In this document: positions 26,459 through 36,111 of the stretch, piece after piece | Numbering within the stretch: the first letter of the stretch is position 1 | How the letters are laid out: every line of letters starts with the position of its first letter | Assembly (NCBI GenBank): GCA_024998625.1 | Contig: JACOEL010000020.1 | Span: forward strand, 1 to 64,000 | Length of the DNA: 64,000 nt | Source: Nitrospira sp. | GTDB taxonomy: Bacteria > Nitrospirota > Nitrospiria > Nitrospirales > Nitrospiraceae | Direction of reading: 5' to 3' | Program-made: the position numbers and the translations under genes | The notes under the pieces: generated by a model | What the model was told of the DNA's origin: nothing | Databases searched by the model: none | What the model saw: the letters and a program-made list of their open reading frames with translations, nothing else

Positions 26459-27490
26459 TTACATCACACCATCGGCCCGCAGTTTGTACACTTCCACACA
26501 ACGATCACAGGCCCCGTACTCGACATCCCAGCCCGGATGGTTCTCGCGGATGAAGTCCAAAATATACTTTTCCAGCTTGGTTTCCATATCTTCCACCCAG
26601 GTGTACGTCGGGAACCGGCAGAGCGGACAAGGAAACCCCGGCATGAGCATCACCTTATTGGTGGTCTCCGGGACTTCTCCGCCCTCGACATCCACCGCGC
26701 GATCCAGGATGCGCAGGGTGTCGGTCGCCATTTCCACCAATTCAGAATGGGTGAAATAGCTCGTCTGCCACAACCCCTCAAATACGGATTTCAACTGAGC
26801 CGGAGGAATCTTTCGATACCACGAGCGAAACTCCTTGAATCGATCTTCCTTCTGGAGCATCGGCTCCTTTCCGGAAGCGATCAAGCGGCTATCGACGCTG
26901 ATATTCCAAAGAATACGATAGCGGTGCAAAATGAGGGTTTCTTCACCTGGATTCTGTCCGACCCGCGTATCGGGATCGTATCCGAACGCCGGGTCGAGCA
27001 TATCATGGATATGCAGGAGCTCGTGACGGCAGTACCTCGTTAACGCCGGATCATAGAACCGCCGCGGAATCAGCTTGATACCGACTCCCTTCAGTCCCTT
27101 CTCCTCAAATTGCTTCGCCAGGTCGTGCTCGACGGAGCCCCATTTGCGCAGGACGTCGACTCCTTCCTGATCCTCCTTAAGCACCCCCTTGACCAAGACG
27201 ATTCCGACTCGCTGCTTCAACTCAGGAAATTCATTGAAGGCGTCGCGGATGATATCGGAGAATCCCCAGATACCGAATAAGTATTGATACAGCTTCTTGA
27301 ACTCGGCCTCGCGATCGTCCAGCGTGAACTTTTCATAGATCGGGTCGGCGAGTTCATGGAACTCTTTATAGTAGGTCGGATCCCCTTCCCGCTCCGTCTT
27401 TTCAATAAAGGAGTCGATGACTTCCTGCAGTAAGGCCGGCTGAAAACGGATCTCCATCGACGGCTTGGAAACTTCTACTCCGGTTGCCAT
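26459..27490 (-). CDS. HExxH-containing protein of unknown function
   Basis: The 343-residue soluble protein belongs to no family I can name. It has TRYCRHELLHIHDMLDPAFG, an HExxH zinc motif at 156-160 with further His162 and Asp163, plus two CxxC pairs, CPLC at 288-291 and CDRC at 328-331, that could form a zinc ribbon. There is no signal peptide. It leads the operon with the polyferredoxin and is preceded by a promoter, so it is probably a maturation or quality-control factor for the redox enzyme served by this cluster (inference). Proteolytic activity is possible but unproven. Confidence 0.6.
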   Translation of the reverse strand: MATGVEVSKPSMEIRFQPALLQEVIDSFIEKTEREGDPTYYKEFHELADPIYEKFTLDDREAEFKKLYQYLFGIWGFSDIIRDAFNEFPELKQRVGIVLVKGVLKEDQEGVDVLRKWGSVEHDLAKQFEEKGLKGVGIKLIPRRFYDPALTRYCRHELLHIHDMLDPAFGYDPDTRVGQNPGEETLILHRYRILWNISVDSRLIASGKEPMLQKEDRFKEFRSWYRKIPPAQLKSVFEGLWQTSYFTHSELVEMATDTLRILDRAVDVEGGEVPETTNKVMLMPGFPCPLCRFPTYTWVEDMETKLEKYILDFIRENHPGWDVEYGACDRCVEVYKLRADGVM

Positions 27491-27592
27491 AAGACCTCAC
27501 ATGTTCTGGTTCGGTGAACGAATGAAACCCGCACGGGTACTGCGCTTGACTTGCTCCCAGTCGTTCTCTTACGATCATCGAAACGACTGCCG

Positions 27593-27622
27593 ATTATACA
27601 AACCCCTCAGCGATTTTTGCAA
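27593..27622 (-). promoter_or_regulatory. promoter of the HExxH-ferredoxin operon
   Basis: On the minus strand TTGCAA (27617-27622) and a perfect TATAAT (27593-27598) are 18 bp apart. The leader that follows holds the inverted repeat CAGTCGTT/AACGACTG (about 27559-27589). Confidence 0.55.
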
Positions 27623-27687
27623 ACCGTTGAGGGTCCGGCCGGGGCTCGATGGCCCCCGCTCAGCACAGCGACGAGGCACAGACTTTT

Positions 27688-28797
27688 ATGAGCAATCAAA
27701 CGACCGCGCCCCTGACCACGCCTTTAACCGGACAACCAAGCAGCCAGAGCGGAACCGTACAGCCCCCCCCTCCCGTCGACCATTTAGAATATTGGAAAGC
27801 AGGGTTTCGGGAACTCAAGACGTTTCGCGGACACTCGCACGGCGTCTGGTCCGTCGCCTATGCTCCCGATGGCCAAACGATTGTCAGCGGCGGCGTGGAT
27901 CGATACGTCCGCGTCTGGGACATTGAAACCGGGCGACTTCTGCGTTCGTTAAGGGGCCACACCGCCGATATTCGCGCCCTGGTGTTCACCCCGGACGGCC
28001 GCACGCTGGCCTCAGGCAGCGAAGATCGGACCATCCGTCTGTGGAACCCGAAGACCGGCGAGCCGACCAAGCTCTTATTTACCCGGTACGATCACAATGT
28101 CTGCAGCCTGTCGTTGTCTCCTGACGGTCTCATGCTGGCCCGAGGTAGCCACAATAAGGACATCAAGATCTGGGAAGTCACGACCGGCACCGACCTCATG
28201 ACCCTGCTGGGAAAAGACCAATACGATCACCACTGGTCGGTCTGTGTAGCGTTTTCGCCGGACGGCGTGCACCTTGCCAGCGGGTCCGACATCGGCAAGA
28301 TCAGAATCTGGGAAGTCCTCCCGAGCGGAGAGGAGAAAATTCTCCACAACGGCCATTGGGAAGAAACAGCCGAAGACTCAACAGAGACCCGCGGCTTCTT
28401 CATCGAAGACGACGGCGGATTTCAAAAACCGATGGAGTTCTGGATCGGCGCGATGGTCTTCACGCCGGATGCAAAAATGCTGATCACCGGCAGTCGTGAC
28501 AACACGATCCGTTTTTTCGAGATGCCGACGATGAACGAACTGCGGGTCGTGCGCGGGCACAATGGATGGGTTCGGTCGTTAGTGGTTTCGCCCGACGGCA
28601 AAGTGCTCATTAGTGCAGGGGATGACAACACCATCCGTTTCTGGGACATCGCCACGGGCCGAAATTTTCGCACCGACAAAACCCACGGGGGAGCGGTGCG
28701 CGGCATCGCCCTTTCGCCGGACGGATTACGCCTCGCCAGCGCCTCCTGGGATCGTACAGTGAAGCTCTGGGAAGGCGGCGTGGAGCCTGCCGAGTAA
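27688..28797 (+). CDS. seven-bladed WD40-repeat protein
   Basis: The 369-residue cytoplasmic protein contains seven WD40 repeats in a row, the number needed for a closed propeller. Examples are FRGHSHGVWSVAYAPDGQTI with VRVWD, LRGHTADIRALVFTPDGRTL with IRLWN, and THGGAVRGIALSPDGLRLAS with VKLWE. A short Pro/Ser/Gln-rich N-terminus precedes them. ATG at 27688 is preferred over 27649 because the repeats and GAGG upstream fit it. It is a scaffold protein of unknown partners, divergent from the redox cluster and convergent with the regulator gene. Confidence 0.82.
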   Translation: MSNQTTAPLTTPLTGQPSSQSGTVQPPPPVDHLEYWKAGFRELKTFRGHSHGVWSVAYAPDGQTIVSGGVDRYVRVWDIETGRLLRSLRGHTADIRALVFTPDGRTLASGSEDRTIRLWNPKTGEPTKLLFTRYDHNVCSLSLSPDGLMLARGSHNKDIKIWEVTTGTDLMTLLGKDQYDHHWSVCVAFSPDGVHLASGSDIGKIRIWEVLPSGEEKILHNGHWEETAEDSTETRGFFIEDDGGFQKPMEFWIGAMVFTPDAKMLITGSRDNTIRFFEMPTMNELRVVRGHNGWVRSLVVSPDGKVLISAGDDNTIRFWDIATGRNFRTDKTHGGAVRGIALSPDGLRLASASWDRTVKLWEGGVEPAE

Positions 28798-28798
28798 C

Positions 28799-30250
28799 CT
28801 ACTCATCCTTCTCCTCCGCCTCCCCCTTGGCGGAGGAGAGACCGTACCGCTTACATTTGTCCCACAAGGCCTTTCGGGATAACCCCAGGATCGTGGCGGC
28901 ATTCGTCCGGCTGCCGTCTACCTGCTTTAAGACTGCGGCAATGTAGTCCCGCTCAAATGCTTCCCGCGCCGTCGCGAGCGTGGCAGGAGCCGTGGACTCC
29001 GGCTTCTCAACCTTCGCCGTCAGTCCTTCTGCGCAAAAACCGCAACCTGCTTGAGGTGAACCGCCGAGATAGGGACAGGTCTGGAAGCCGCACAGATCCC
29101 ACGGCTGTAACGACTCTCCGTCCCGCCCCAAGGCGGCGGCTCGCTCCACCATCTGCTCCAGCTCACCGACATTGCCGGGAAACGAATAGTGCAGGAGCAG
29201 ATCGCGACTCGGTTGCGCAAACCCGTCTAGCGACTTACCGAGGGCCGCCGACCTCGCCTCCAGCATATGCTCGGCGATCACCAGCACATCCTCCCGCCGC
29301 TCGCGCAATGGCGGCACCACGATCTGCACGGCTGTAAGTTGCTCGGAAAGTTCCTTATGAAATCGTCCCTGCTGAGCCATTTCCTTCAGATCATGGTTGG
29401 ACGCACATACGATGCGGACGTCCGCATCGATGGATTCGCGCCCGCCGACGCGCTCGAATCGCCGATTCTGAAGCAAGCGCCACACCTTCGCCTGCACATT
29501 GTGAGTGACCGCATCAATATCGTCAATAAGCAGGGTTCCCTTGTGCGCCAATTCGAACCGTCCGCGTCGTTGACGCAGCGCCCCGTGAAACGCGCCCTTT
29601 TCATGACCGAATAACTCTGCCTCCAGGAGCGCCTCGGGAAGGTCCGCGCAACAGACCTTGATCAGAGGTTGATCGCGCCGGGGACTATTCAAATGAATGG
29701 CATGGGCCACTAACTCCTTGCCCGTCCCGCGCTCCCCGATAATCGACACCGGCGAATCGGTTGCGGCCACCAACTTGATCTTCTCCAGCAAGGCCCGCAT
29801 CTGATGATTGCACCCGAGGATCCCGCCGAAACTGAACCGGTCTTCCAGCACCTCTTTCAATTCAAGATTTTCCCGTCGCAACCCAAGAATCTTGCCGACA
29901 CGCTCGACGATCAGCAGGAGCTCGTCCATTTGAAACGGCTTGGTGATGTAGTCGTATGCACCCAGCTTGATCGCACCGACCGCCGTATCCACCGACCCAT
30001 GGGCCGTGATCAGGATGACTTCCGTCGTCGGACTCCGCTCCTTACAGGCCTTCAAAACCGTCAGGCCGTCGGCGCCGGGGAGGCGCAAGTCGGTAATCAC
30101 GATATCGAACTGACGCGTCCCCAGAACCGTCAGTCCCTCCGTTCCAGTGGCGGCTGCCATGACTTCGCAGCCGATGCCCTCCAAGGCATCCAGCATGGAC
30201 AACCGCATCAACGGCTCATCATCAACAATCAGTACATTGAGGCCCTTCAC
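28799..30250 (-). CDS. NtrC-family sigma-54 response regulator with cysteine cluster
   Basis: The 483-residue protein has a receiver domain (acidic pair D10-D11, phosphoacceptor D54, K104), an AAA+ domain with Walker A GERGTGKE at 172 and Walker B LLIDDID at 240, and a Fis-type helix-turn-helix at about 446-470. The sigma-54 contact loop is GAFHGA at 219 instead of GAFTGA. Between the AAA+ and DNA-binding parts lies C387-x4-C392-x10-C403-x2-C406, a possible iron-sulfur or zinc site. It overlaps the kinase gene by four bases (ATGA), so they are a cognate pair. Target promoters are unknown. Confidence 0.9.
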   Translation of the reverse strand: MKGLNVLIVDDEPLMRLSMLDALEGIGCEVMAAATGTEGLTVLGTRQFDIVITDLRLPGADGLTVLKACKERSPTTEVILITAHGSVDTAVGAIKLGAYDYITKPFQMDELLLIVERVGKILGLRRENLELKEVLEDRFSFGGILGCNHQMRALLEKIKLVAATDSPVSIIGERGTGKELVAHAIHLNSPRRDQPLIKVCCADLPEALLEAELFGHEKGAFHGALRQRRGRFELAHKGTLLIDDIDAVTHNVQAKVWRLLQNRRFERVGGRESIDADVRIVCASNHDLKEMAQQGRFHKELSEQLTAVQIVVPPLRERREDVLVIAEHMLEARSAALGKSLDGFAQPSRDLLLHYSFPGNVGELEQMVERAAALGRDGESLQPWDLCGFQTCPYLGGSPQAGCGFCAEGLTAKVEKPESTAPATLATAREAFERDYIAAVLKQVDGSRTNAATILGLSRKALWDKCKRYGLSSAKGEAEEKDE

Positions 30251-33200
30251 GAAAACCTCCCGATGACGTGCCGTTCCGTCGCCAGCGGAATAGAGACAGT
30301 AAAGGTGGTCCCTTTCCCGACTTCGCTCTCGACAAAAATCCTCCCGCCATGCCGCTCCACGATACCCAGGCTGACGGACAGGCCAAGCCCGGTACCCTCC
30401 CCTTCATTCTTCGTGGTGAAGAACGGATCGAAAATCCGCGGCAACACCGAGGAGGAAATGCCGCAGCCTGAATCCCGAATCCGAACCAGACAATGCCCCT
30501 CATCCATCGACGTGCGGATGGTCAGGACTCCTCCGGTCCGCATCGCTTGAATGGCGTTCAACACAAGATTCATCAACACCTGTTCCATCATATGCCGATC
30601 GATCATCAACTCCGGAATATCGGGCGAAAGCGCCGTCTCCAGCTGCACACGATGGGGAACAAACAGATGGTCCGTCAGCAACAGTACCCGATCGACGACT
30701 TGATTGATATCAGCCAGCGCGAGTTCCGGGTTGTGTTGCTGCGAGAAATCGAGCAGTTGCCGGACGATCCGCTGCACCCGCCGCAAGCCGTCTTCCATCG
30801 ACGCCAGGTACTCCTCCTGCCTGGACGGCGACAGGGTTCCCTTCCGCATATTGTACAGACAATTGAGAATGCCCCCGAGTGGGTTATTGATCTCGTGCGC
30901 AACCCCCGCAGCCAATTTTCCCACCGACGCCAACTTCTCGGAGTTTCTAATTTGTTGCTCCAGCTTCTTCGTGTCCGTCATATCGCGGGCGATTCCCAGC
31001 ACGCCAAGGATCTCCCCCTCCACGCCATGAAGCGGCGAGACGCTGACCATCACGGAACGCGGCTCGCCGGACTTCGTCAACACTTCGACCTCATAGACCT
31101 GTTTCACACCGATATCCAACGTCGATTTCAACCGGCGCCCCCGATGCCGTTTCGACAGTAACCCCAGATACGGCCGCCCCAGCAGATCTTCCTTGGCATA
31201 CCCCCAAGCCAGCACCTTGCCGTTCACGTACGTGAAACACTGCTCGTTATCGAGCGTATATATGACGTCATTGGCGTTCTCAAGGAGATTCTCAAGGTAC
31301 TGCTTGGTCTCTTCAATCTCGCGGGTTCGCTCGCTGACCTTCGCTTCCAGCTCCTGCTGGTAGGTATGCATCTGCCGTTCAAGACGTTTTCGGTCGGTGA
31401 TGTCGCGAAGCTGAACCATCACCCAGGTATGGTCGCTGCCGCGCACCAGAATCAGGTCCATCTCGACCGGCGTCTCTCTGCCGGTGGCATCGCGCACGGT
31501 GATTTCCTGAGTCGGCACCTGGCGCTCGCCGGCACGGATCTTTTCCAACAACACCCGCATCTCGTCGTGATGAACCGGTTCGACCACGTTGAGAATGCTG
31601 CTTCCGACGATTTGTTGCTCCGGGTATCCCAGCGCCTGCTCTTCCCGTTTGTTGACGGCCACAATCACACCGTCTTCCCCCACCATAAACACCGAATCAG
31701 CCACCAGGTCGAACAAGGCTTTATACCGTTCTTGCGAGGCCACCAGTTGCCGTGTGCGTTCGTTGACCGCCTGTTCCAGTCTGGTCGTGTACTGATGGAT
31801 TTGTGCCTCCAACAGGCGCCGCTCCGTGACATCGCGGACAAACGCGCGCGAGTGGACCAGACCGCCACCGCTTTCGAATAACGCCGTCGCATGGATTTCC
31901 ACGTCGATCGGGTGGCCATCTCCAGCCACAAACACGGTCTCTATCGTACTGCGCCCCTGCGAAACCAACCGCTCCAGATAAGCCAACACCTCAGCCTCAC
32001 GACCTTTGGGAACGAGATCCCAGAGGCGCATCTGGAGCATCTCATCCAGGGAATAACCAAGCTTGTCCAGGCCGGTCTTATTGACGTGCACAAACTGGCC
32101 GGCCTTGTTCAACTGATAGATCATCTCCGGGGAATGTTCGATGAGATCGCGGTACCGCGCCTCCAACCGGCGGACATCTTCCATCCGCTGCTCGATCTGT
32201 TCGAACGAGGTGCGCAGGTTCGCCGCCATATTATTGAAGGCGTCCGCCAGTTGTTCGATTTCATCGCCGGTCTTGAGATCCAACTGCTGATCCAACCGCC
32301 CGCTTCCGATCCGCTGCACGCCTTCATGCAACAGTCCGATCGGACGGGCGATGCGTCGCGCGACGGTCAGACCCGTGAGCAACAGCACGCCGAACACCCC
32401 CAGCCCATACACCGTCACTTGCACGACGAGCCGAGAGAGCGGCGCATAGGACTCGGCCGGGTCCTGCCGCACAAATGTCACCCAGCGCTTCCCACCCAGA
32501 CTATCCGGCGTCAGTTCAGTTCCCAGCCGGACCGGCGCAAACCCCACAATCGAATTCTGTCCCCCGTGGGAATCATTGGCCAACGTGGTCCATCCCGCGG
32601 GGCTTGCGCTGATGGCGCTCACCAACTCAGGCTTCACTGCATGTTCTTCCGGTGCCAAAACCGGGCAAATCAATGGAACCCCGTCAGAATTGAACAACAT
32701 GGCATGCCCAGTGTGCCCCACCGTGGCTTCCGACACGGAATGAAACAGGGTATCCCGCCGCAAAAGCACTGTGACCGCACCGATCGTCACATGCTGTTCA
32801 TCGTCAATGATCGGCGCCGACACATTGACCACGTGGGTGCCGAAAGCAGGATCAAAGAAGATATCGCTGACAAACACCTTCCCCGTTCCGCGCTTCATGA
32901 CCGCCTGCCACCAGGCTGCCTTGCCATGGTAATACTCGACCTGCGGGATCGAACTCACCACCAGAGCACCGCGGTTGTCCGTTACAAAAATCCCCACGTA
33001 GTCGGCCTTGCGGATATCGTGCCATCGAATCAAATAGTTGGTCACAATCCGGTTGATGAACAGCGGAAACTCGCTCTGCTTGTCCCGTTGACGCCACCGC
33101 TGCTGCCAGGCTTTGATCATGGACTGGACCGTTTTTTCGTCCTTGTCCAGGTAGGTGCGATTGGATTCGGTCACAGAGGTGCGCAGGAAGGGGGTGGCGG

Positions 33201-33423
33201 CGAGTTGCTGCGCCTCATTGACCCCACGCGTCACCTGCATCTCAATCCGCCGGGCAGCCTCAACCGCCACCTCTTTAAAGTTGGCCCCGATCGTTTCCCG
33301 AAGCGCGCGGCGTTCTTCGATGTAGGTGAGGACGAGTGAGAGGCACAGCGGCAGGAGGCCGACCATCACGATTGCCGTGATGATCTTTCGCTGGAGACTG
33401 TGAGAGCGGCTCCAGAACAGCAT
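30247..33423 (-). CDS. membrane sensor histidine kinase with dCache, HAMP and PAS domains
   Basis: The 1058-residue protein has a membrane helix (about 13-35), a periplasmic double-Cache sensor (about 40-340), a second helix, a HAMP linker (ARRIARPIGLLHEGVQRIGS), at least three PAS domains (ARYRDLIEHSPEMIYQLNKA, ERYKALFDLVADSVFMVGED, QYLENLLENANDVIYTLDNE), and HisKA with the H-box GVAHEINNPLGGILN. The ATPase shows NQVVDRVL, the RDSGCGI region and GTGLGLSVS. Ligand and signal are unknown. The Cache domain suggests a small extracytoplasmic molecule. Confidence 0.9.
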   Translation of the reverse strand: MLFWSRSHSLQRKIITAIVMVGLLPLCLSLVLTYIEERRALRETIGANFKEVAVEAARRIEMQVTRGVNEAQQLAATPFLRTSVTESNRTYLDKDEKTVQSMIKAWQQRWRQRDKQSEFPLFINRIVTNYLIRWHDIRKADYVGIFVTDNRGALVVSSIPQVEYYHGKAAWWQAVMKRGTGKVFVSDIFFDPAFGTHVVNVSAPIIDDEQHVTIGAVTVLLRRDTLFHSVSEATVGHTGHAMLFNSDGVPLICPVLAPEEHAVKPELVSAISASPAGWTTLANDSHGGQNSIVGFAPVRLGTELTPDSLGGKRWVTFVRQDPAESYAPLSRLVVQVTVYGLGVFGVLLLTGLTVARRIARPIGLLHEGVQRIGSGRLDQQLDLKTGDEIEQLADAFNNMAANLRTSFEQIEQRMEDVRRLEARYRDLIEHSPEMIYQLNKAGQFVHVNKTGLDKLGYSLDEMLQMRLWDLVPKGREAEVLAYLERLVSQGRSTIETVFVAGDGHPIDVEIHATALFESGGGLVHSRAFVRDVTERRLLEAQIHQYTTRLEQAVNERTRQLVASQERYKALFDLVADSVFMVGEDGVIVAVNKREEQALGYPEQQIVGSSILNVVEPVHHDEMRVLLEKIRAGERQVPTQEITVRDATGRETPVEMDLILVRGSDHTWVMVQLRDITDRKRLERQMHTYQQELEAKVSERTREIEETKQYLENLLENANDVIYTLDNEQCFTYVNGKVLAWGYAKEDLLGRPYLGLLSKRHRGRRLKSTLDIGVKQVYEVEVLTKSGEPRSVMVSVSPLHGVEGEILGVLGIARDMTDTKKLEQQIRNSEKLASVGKLAAGVAHEINNPLGGILNCLYNMRKGTLSPSRQEEYLASMEDGLRRVQRIVRQLLDFSQQHNPELALADINQVVDRVLLLTDHLFVPHRVQLETALSPDIPELMIDRHMMEQVLMNLVLNAIQAMRTGGVLTIRTSMDEGHCLVRIRDSGCGISSSVLPRIFDPFFTTKNEGEGTGLGLSVSLGIVERHGGRIFVESEVGKGTTFTVSIPLATERHVIGRFS

Positions 33424-33497
33424 GGGTGACTTACCCCGACTAACGGCCCTCTCACAGGACTATACAGGGTTTCAGCCAAGGCCCGGACGACCCGAGC

Positions 33498-34415
33498 TTA
33501 GCGACGCTTCATGAGCCCCCCGGCACTGCCGGGCCACAGCAGCAACAACGGGCTCGCCACGAAGACTGATGAATAGGTTCCGAACATCACGCCCCCGAGC
33601 AGTGCCAGGGAGAAATCGTGCAAGACCTCGGCACCTGCGAGCACCAACGGAATGAGCACGATGACCACGGTCAAACTGGTGACGATGGTACGGCTCAGAA
33701 CCTGGTTGATGGCCTGGTTGATGATCGTTTCTTCATCCTCACGCCGGCGCGTCCGCAAATTCTCACGGATACGATCGAAGACGACCACGGTGTCCGTCAA
33801 CGAATACCCTGCCAAGGTCAGCAATGCCGTGATCACCAACAGCGTAATCTCTTTATCCAGCAGATAAAAGACACCCAGCACAGCCAGCACATCATGGAAT
33901 GTCGCCAAGGCGGCCGCCACGCCGAATCGCAACTCAAACCGGACCGCAATATAGAGCACGATGCCGACGAACGAAATGAGGACCGCGATCATCGCATCTT
34001 CTTGGAGTTTCTTCCCGATCGTCGGGCCGATTTCCATACTGGAATCCACCACAAACTTGTTGGCGGGGAATTCTTTGCTGAACACTGCCATGACCCGTTC
34101 GGCAACCTTCTCCTCAATCGTGGTCGACGCCTTCACACGGATGAGCAACTTGTTGTCTTGCGTGAACTCCTGCAACTCCGCCGACCCCAGACCGTTATTT
34201 TCCAGCGCACGTCTCGCCTCGTCGATCTTCATCGCTTGCTCGAACTTCAACTGCACCGCCGTCCCGCCGGCGAAGTCGATCCCCAGATTCGCCGCGCCGC
34301 GCGCAATTTGAAGCACCGCGATGAGACCAAGAAAGGCGAGGATGCCGGAGATCACAAACGTGATGGACCGCTTTCCCATGAAATCGATATTCGTCTTTCC
34401 CAAAATCTCGAACAT
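33498..34415 (-). CDS. secF: protein translocase subunit SecF
   Basis: The 305-residue membrane protein has six helices and the SecF marks GIDFAGGTAVQLKF and TLAGYSLTDTVVVFDRIREN. With SecD and YajC it uses the proton motive force to pull proteins through the Sec channel. It lies 11 bp after secD in the order yajC-secD-secF. Confidence 0.95.
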   Translation of the reverse strand: MFEILGKTNIDFMGKRSITFVISGILAFLGLIAVLQIARGAANLGIDFAGGTAVQLKFEQAMKIDEARRALENNGLGSAELQEFTQDNKLLIRVKASTTIEEKVAERVMAVFSKEFPANKFVVDSSMEIGPTIGKKLQEDAMIAVLISFVGIVLYIAVRFELRFGVAAALATFHDVLAVLGVFYLLDKEITLLVITALLTLAGYSLTDTVVVFDRIRENLRTRRREDEETIINQAINQVLSRTIVTSLTVVIVLIPLVLAGAEVLHDFSLALLGGVMFGTYSSVFVASPLLLLWPGSAGGLMKRR

Positions 34416-34426
34416 GCCGGCTCCTC

Positions 34427-36076
34427 CTAGATACTGAGCTGCTCAATTTTTCTGCGCTGATTGAACAGGTCGAACACCACTTTGGTCCCGACCAGCGCCG
34501 TAAAGAGGTTGATCGCGATACCGAGGCAGAGCGTCACGGCAAAGCCTTTGATCGGCCCGGTACCGAAGAGAAACAGGGCGAACCCCGTGATCAACGTCGT
34601 CACGTGCGAATCCACAATCGTCAACAACGCCTTGTCATATCCCGCATCGATCGCCACCCGAACCGCCTTGCCCTGCCGGAGTTCTTCTCGGATGCGCTCG
34701 AAAATTAGCACGTTCGAGTCCACACCCATACCGATGGTCAGAATGATACCGGCAATGCCCGGCAAGGTCAGCGTGGCGTTCAGCCCCGCGAGCGCCCCGA
34801 TCAGACAGACCAGGTTCAGCAGGAGCGCAAAGTTTGCGATCACACCGGACAGGCGGTAATACAGGGCCATGAACAGGATCACAAGGAGGCCCGCAAAGAG
34901 GGTGGCCTTCACACCTTTTTCGATGGAATCCTGCCCGAGGGACGGACCGACGGTCAGGTCCTGGATGATCTTGAGCGGTGCAGGCAACGCACCGGCACGC
35001 AACACGATCGACAGGTTGTTCGCTTCCTCCATCGAAAACGTCCCGGTGATCTGAGCCCGTCCGCCGCTGATTCGTTCTTGAATGACCGGCGCCGAATAGA
35101 TGGTATTGTCGAGCACGATCGCCATGCGCTTCTTCACGTTCTCGCCCGTGATGCGGTCGAACTCCCGCGCGCCCTTCGCATCGAACGTCACGGACACGTA
35201 GGGTTCATTGAACTGGCCGATGGAGACCCGCGCATCGCTCAACACGTCGCCGGCCAGCATCACCCGCTTTTTCACCAGATAGGGCGCGAGCCATTCCTGC
35301 CCGCTGTCCTTTTCGACGATCCGCTCGAACAAAATCTGATCGCCTTCCGGCACCTTCCCCTCGACCTGCTTCAGGAACGCGTCTTCGCGCTCCTTGCCCT
35401 TCTGAATTCGGCCGGGCAGATCCAGCTTGAGCTGATTCTCATCGTCCAACAATTTGAACTCGAGCAGCGCGGTCTGTTTGATCAGGTCTTTGGCAAGCTT
35501 GGCATCCTTGATACCGGGCAACTGGACGACCACCTGCTTGAGCCCTTGTCGTTGAATCAACGGCTCAGCCACACCGAACTGGTCGATGCGATTCCGGATC
35601 GTCTCCAACGCCTGATTGATGGCGGAGTCCTTGATGCGCTTGATCTCCGCATCTCGCAACTCCCAAACGACCTTGTTGGCGGACCCGGCCGACTCCATCT
35701 CCACATAGGTCGGGAAATCGTCCAACAGCTTCTGGACCTGCGCCTTCAATTCGGCATTTTGAAATCCGATGGTGATCTGCGACGAGCCGGTACGTTTCAC
35801 CGACTCCGCCGGGATTTTCTTCTCCACTAACAGATCCTGGAGCCCCGCCGCCGTCCGCTCCACGGCGATCTCGACGGCCCGATCTTCCTCCACCTCCAAC
35901 ACCAGGTGAATGCCGCCCTGTAAATCCAACCCCAGGGTGATGCCCTTGTCCGGCAGGACCTCACGCACCCACCGCGGCAGTTCCTTGTACAGAGGTTGGT
36001 ATGAGGGCAAGAAAAAGATGATCGAGGCGACCACCATCGTCACTAGGGCTAACAACCGTCCGCCGACTTTTTTCAT
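34427..36076 (-). CDS. secD: protein translocase subunit SecD
   Basis: The 549-residue protein has an N-terminal helix, a large periplasmic region with LGLDLQGGIHLVLEVE, and six C-terminal helices with GAGALPAPLKII-like sequence (LRAGALPAPLKIIQDLTVGP) and IGMGVDSNVLIFERIREE. Length and motif order are normal for SecD. It is cotranscribed with yajC and secF. Confidence 0.96.
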   Translation of the reverse strand: MKKVGGRLLALVTMVVASIIFFLPSYQPLYKELPRWVREVLPDKGITLGLDLQGGIHLVLEVEEDRAVEIAVERTAAGLQDLLVEKKIPAESVKRTGSSQITIGFQNAELKAQVQKLLDDFPTYVEMESAGSANKVVWELRDAEIKRIKDSAINQALETIRNRIDQFGVAEPLIQRQGLKQVVVQLPGIKDAKLAKDLIKQTALLEFKLLDDENQLKLDLPGRIQKGKEREDAFLKQVEGKVPEGDQILFERIVEKDSGQEWLAPYLVKKRVMLAGDVLSDARVSIGQFNEPYVSVTFDAKGAREFDRITGENVKKRMAIVLDNTIYSAPVIQERISGGRAQITGTFSMEEANNLSIVLRAGALPAPLKIIQDLTVGPSLGQDSIEKGVKATLFAGLLVILFMALYYRLSGVIANFALLLNLVCLIGALAGLNATLTLPGIAGIILTIGMGVDSNVLIFERIREELRQGKAVRVAIDAGYDKALLTIVDSHVTTLITGFALFLFGTGPIKGFAVTLCLGIAINLFTALVGTKVVFDLFNQRRKIEQLSI

Positions 36077-36111
36077 ACGTGCGCCAATCCTTCCCGTCTC
36101 CGTCGCGTGCG

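Noticed and set aside
31891-33339. Plus-strand open frame of 482 codons
   Set aside because: It is the antisense of the sensor kinase; GC-rich third positions on the minus strand keep it open.
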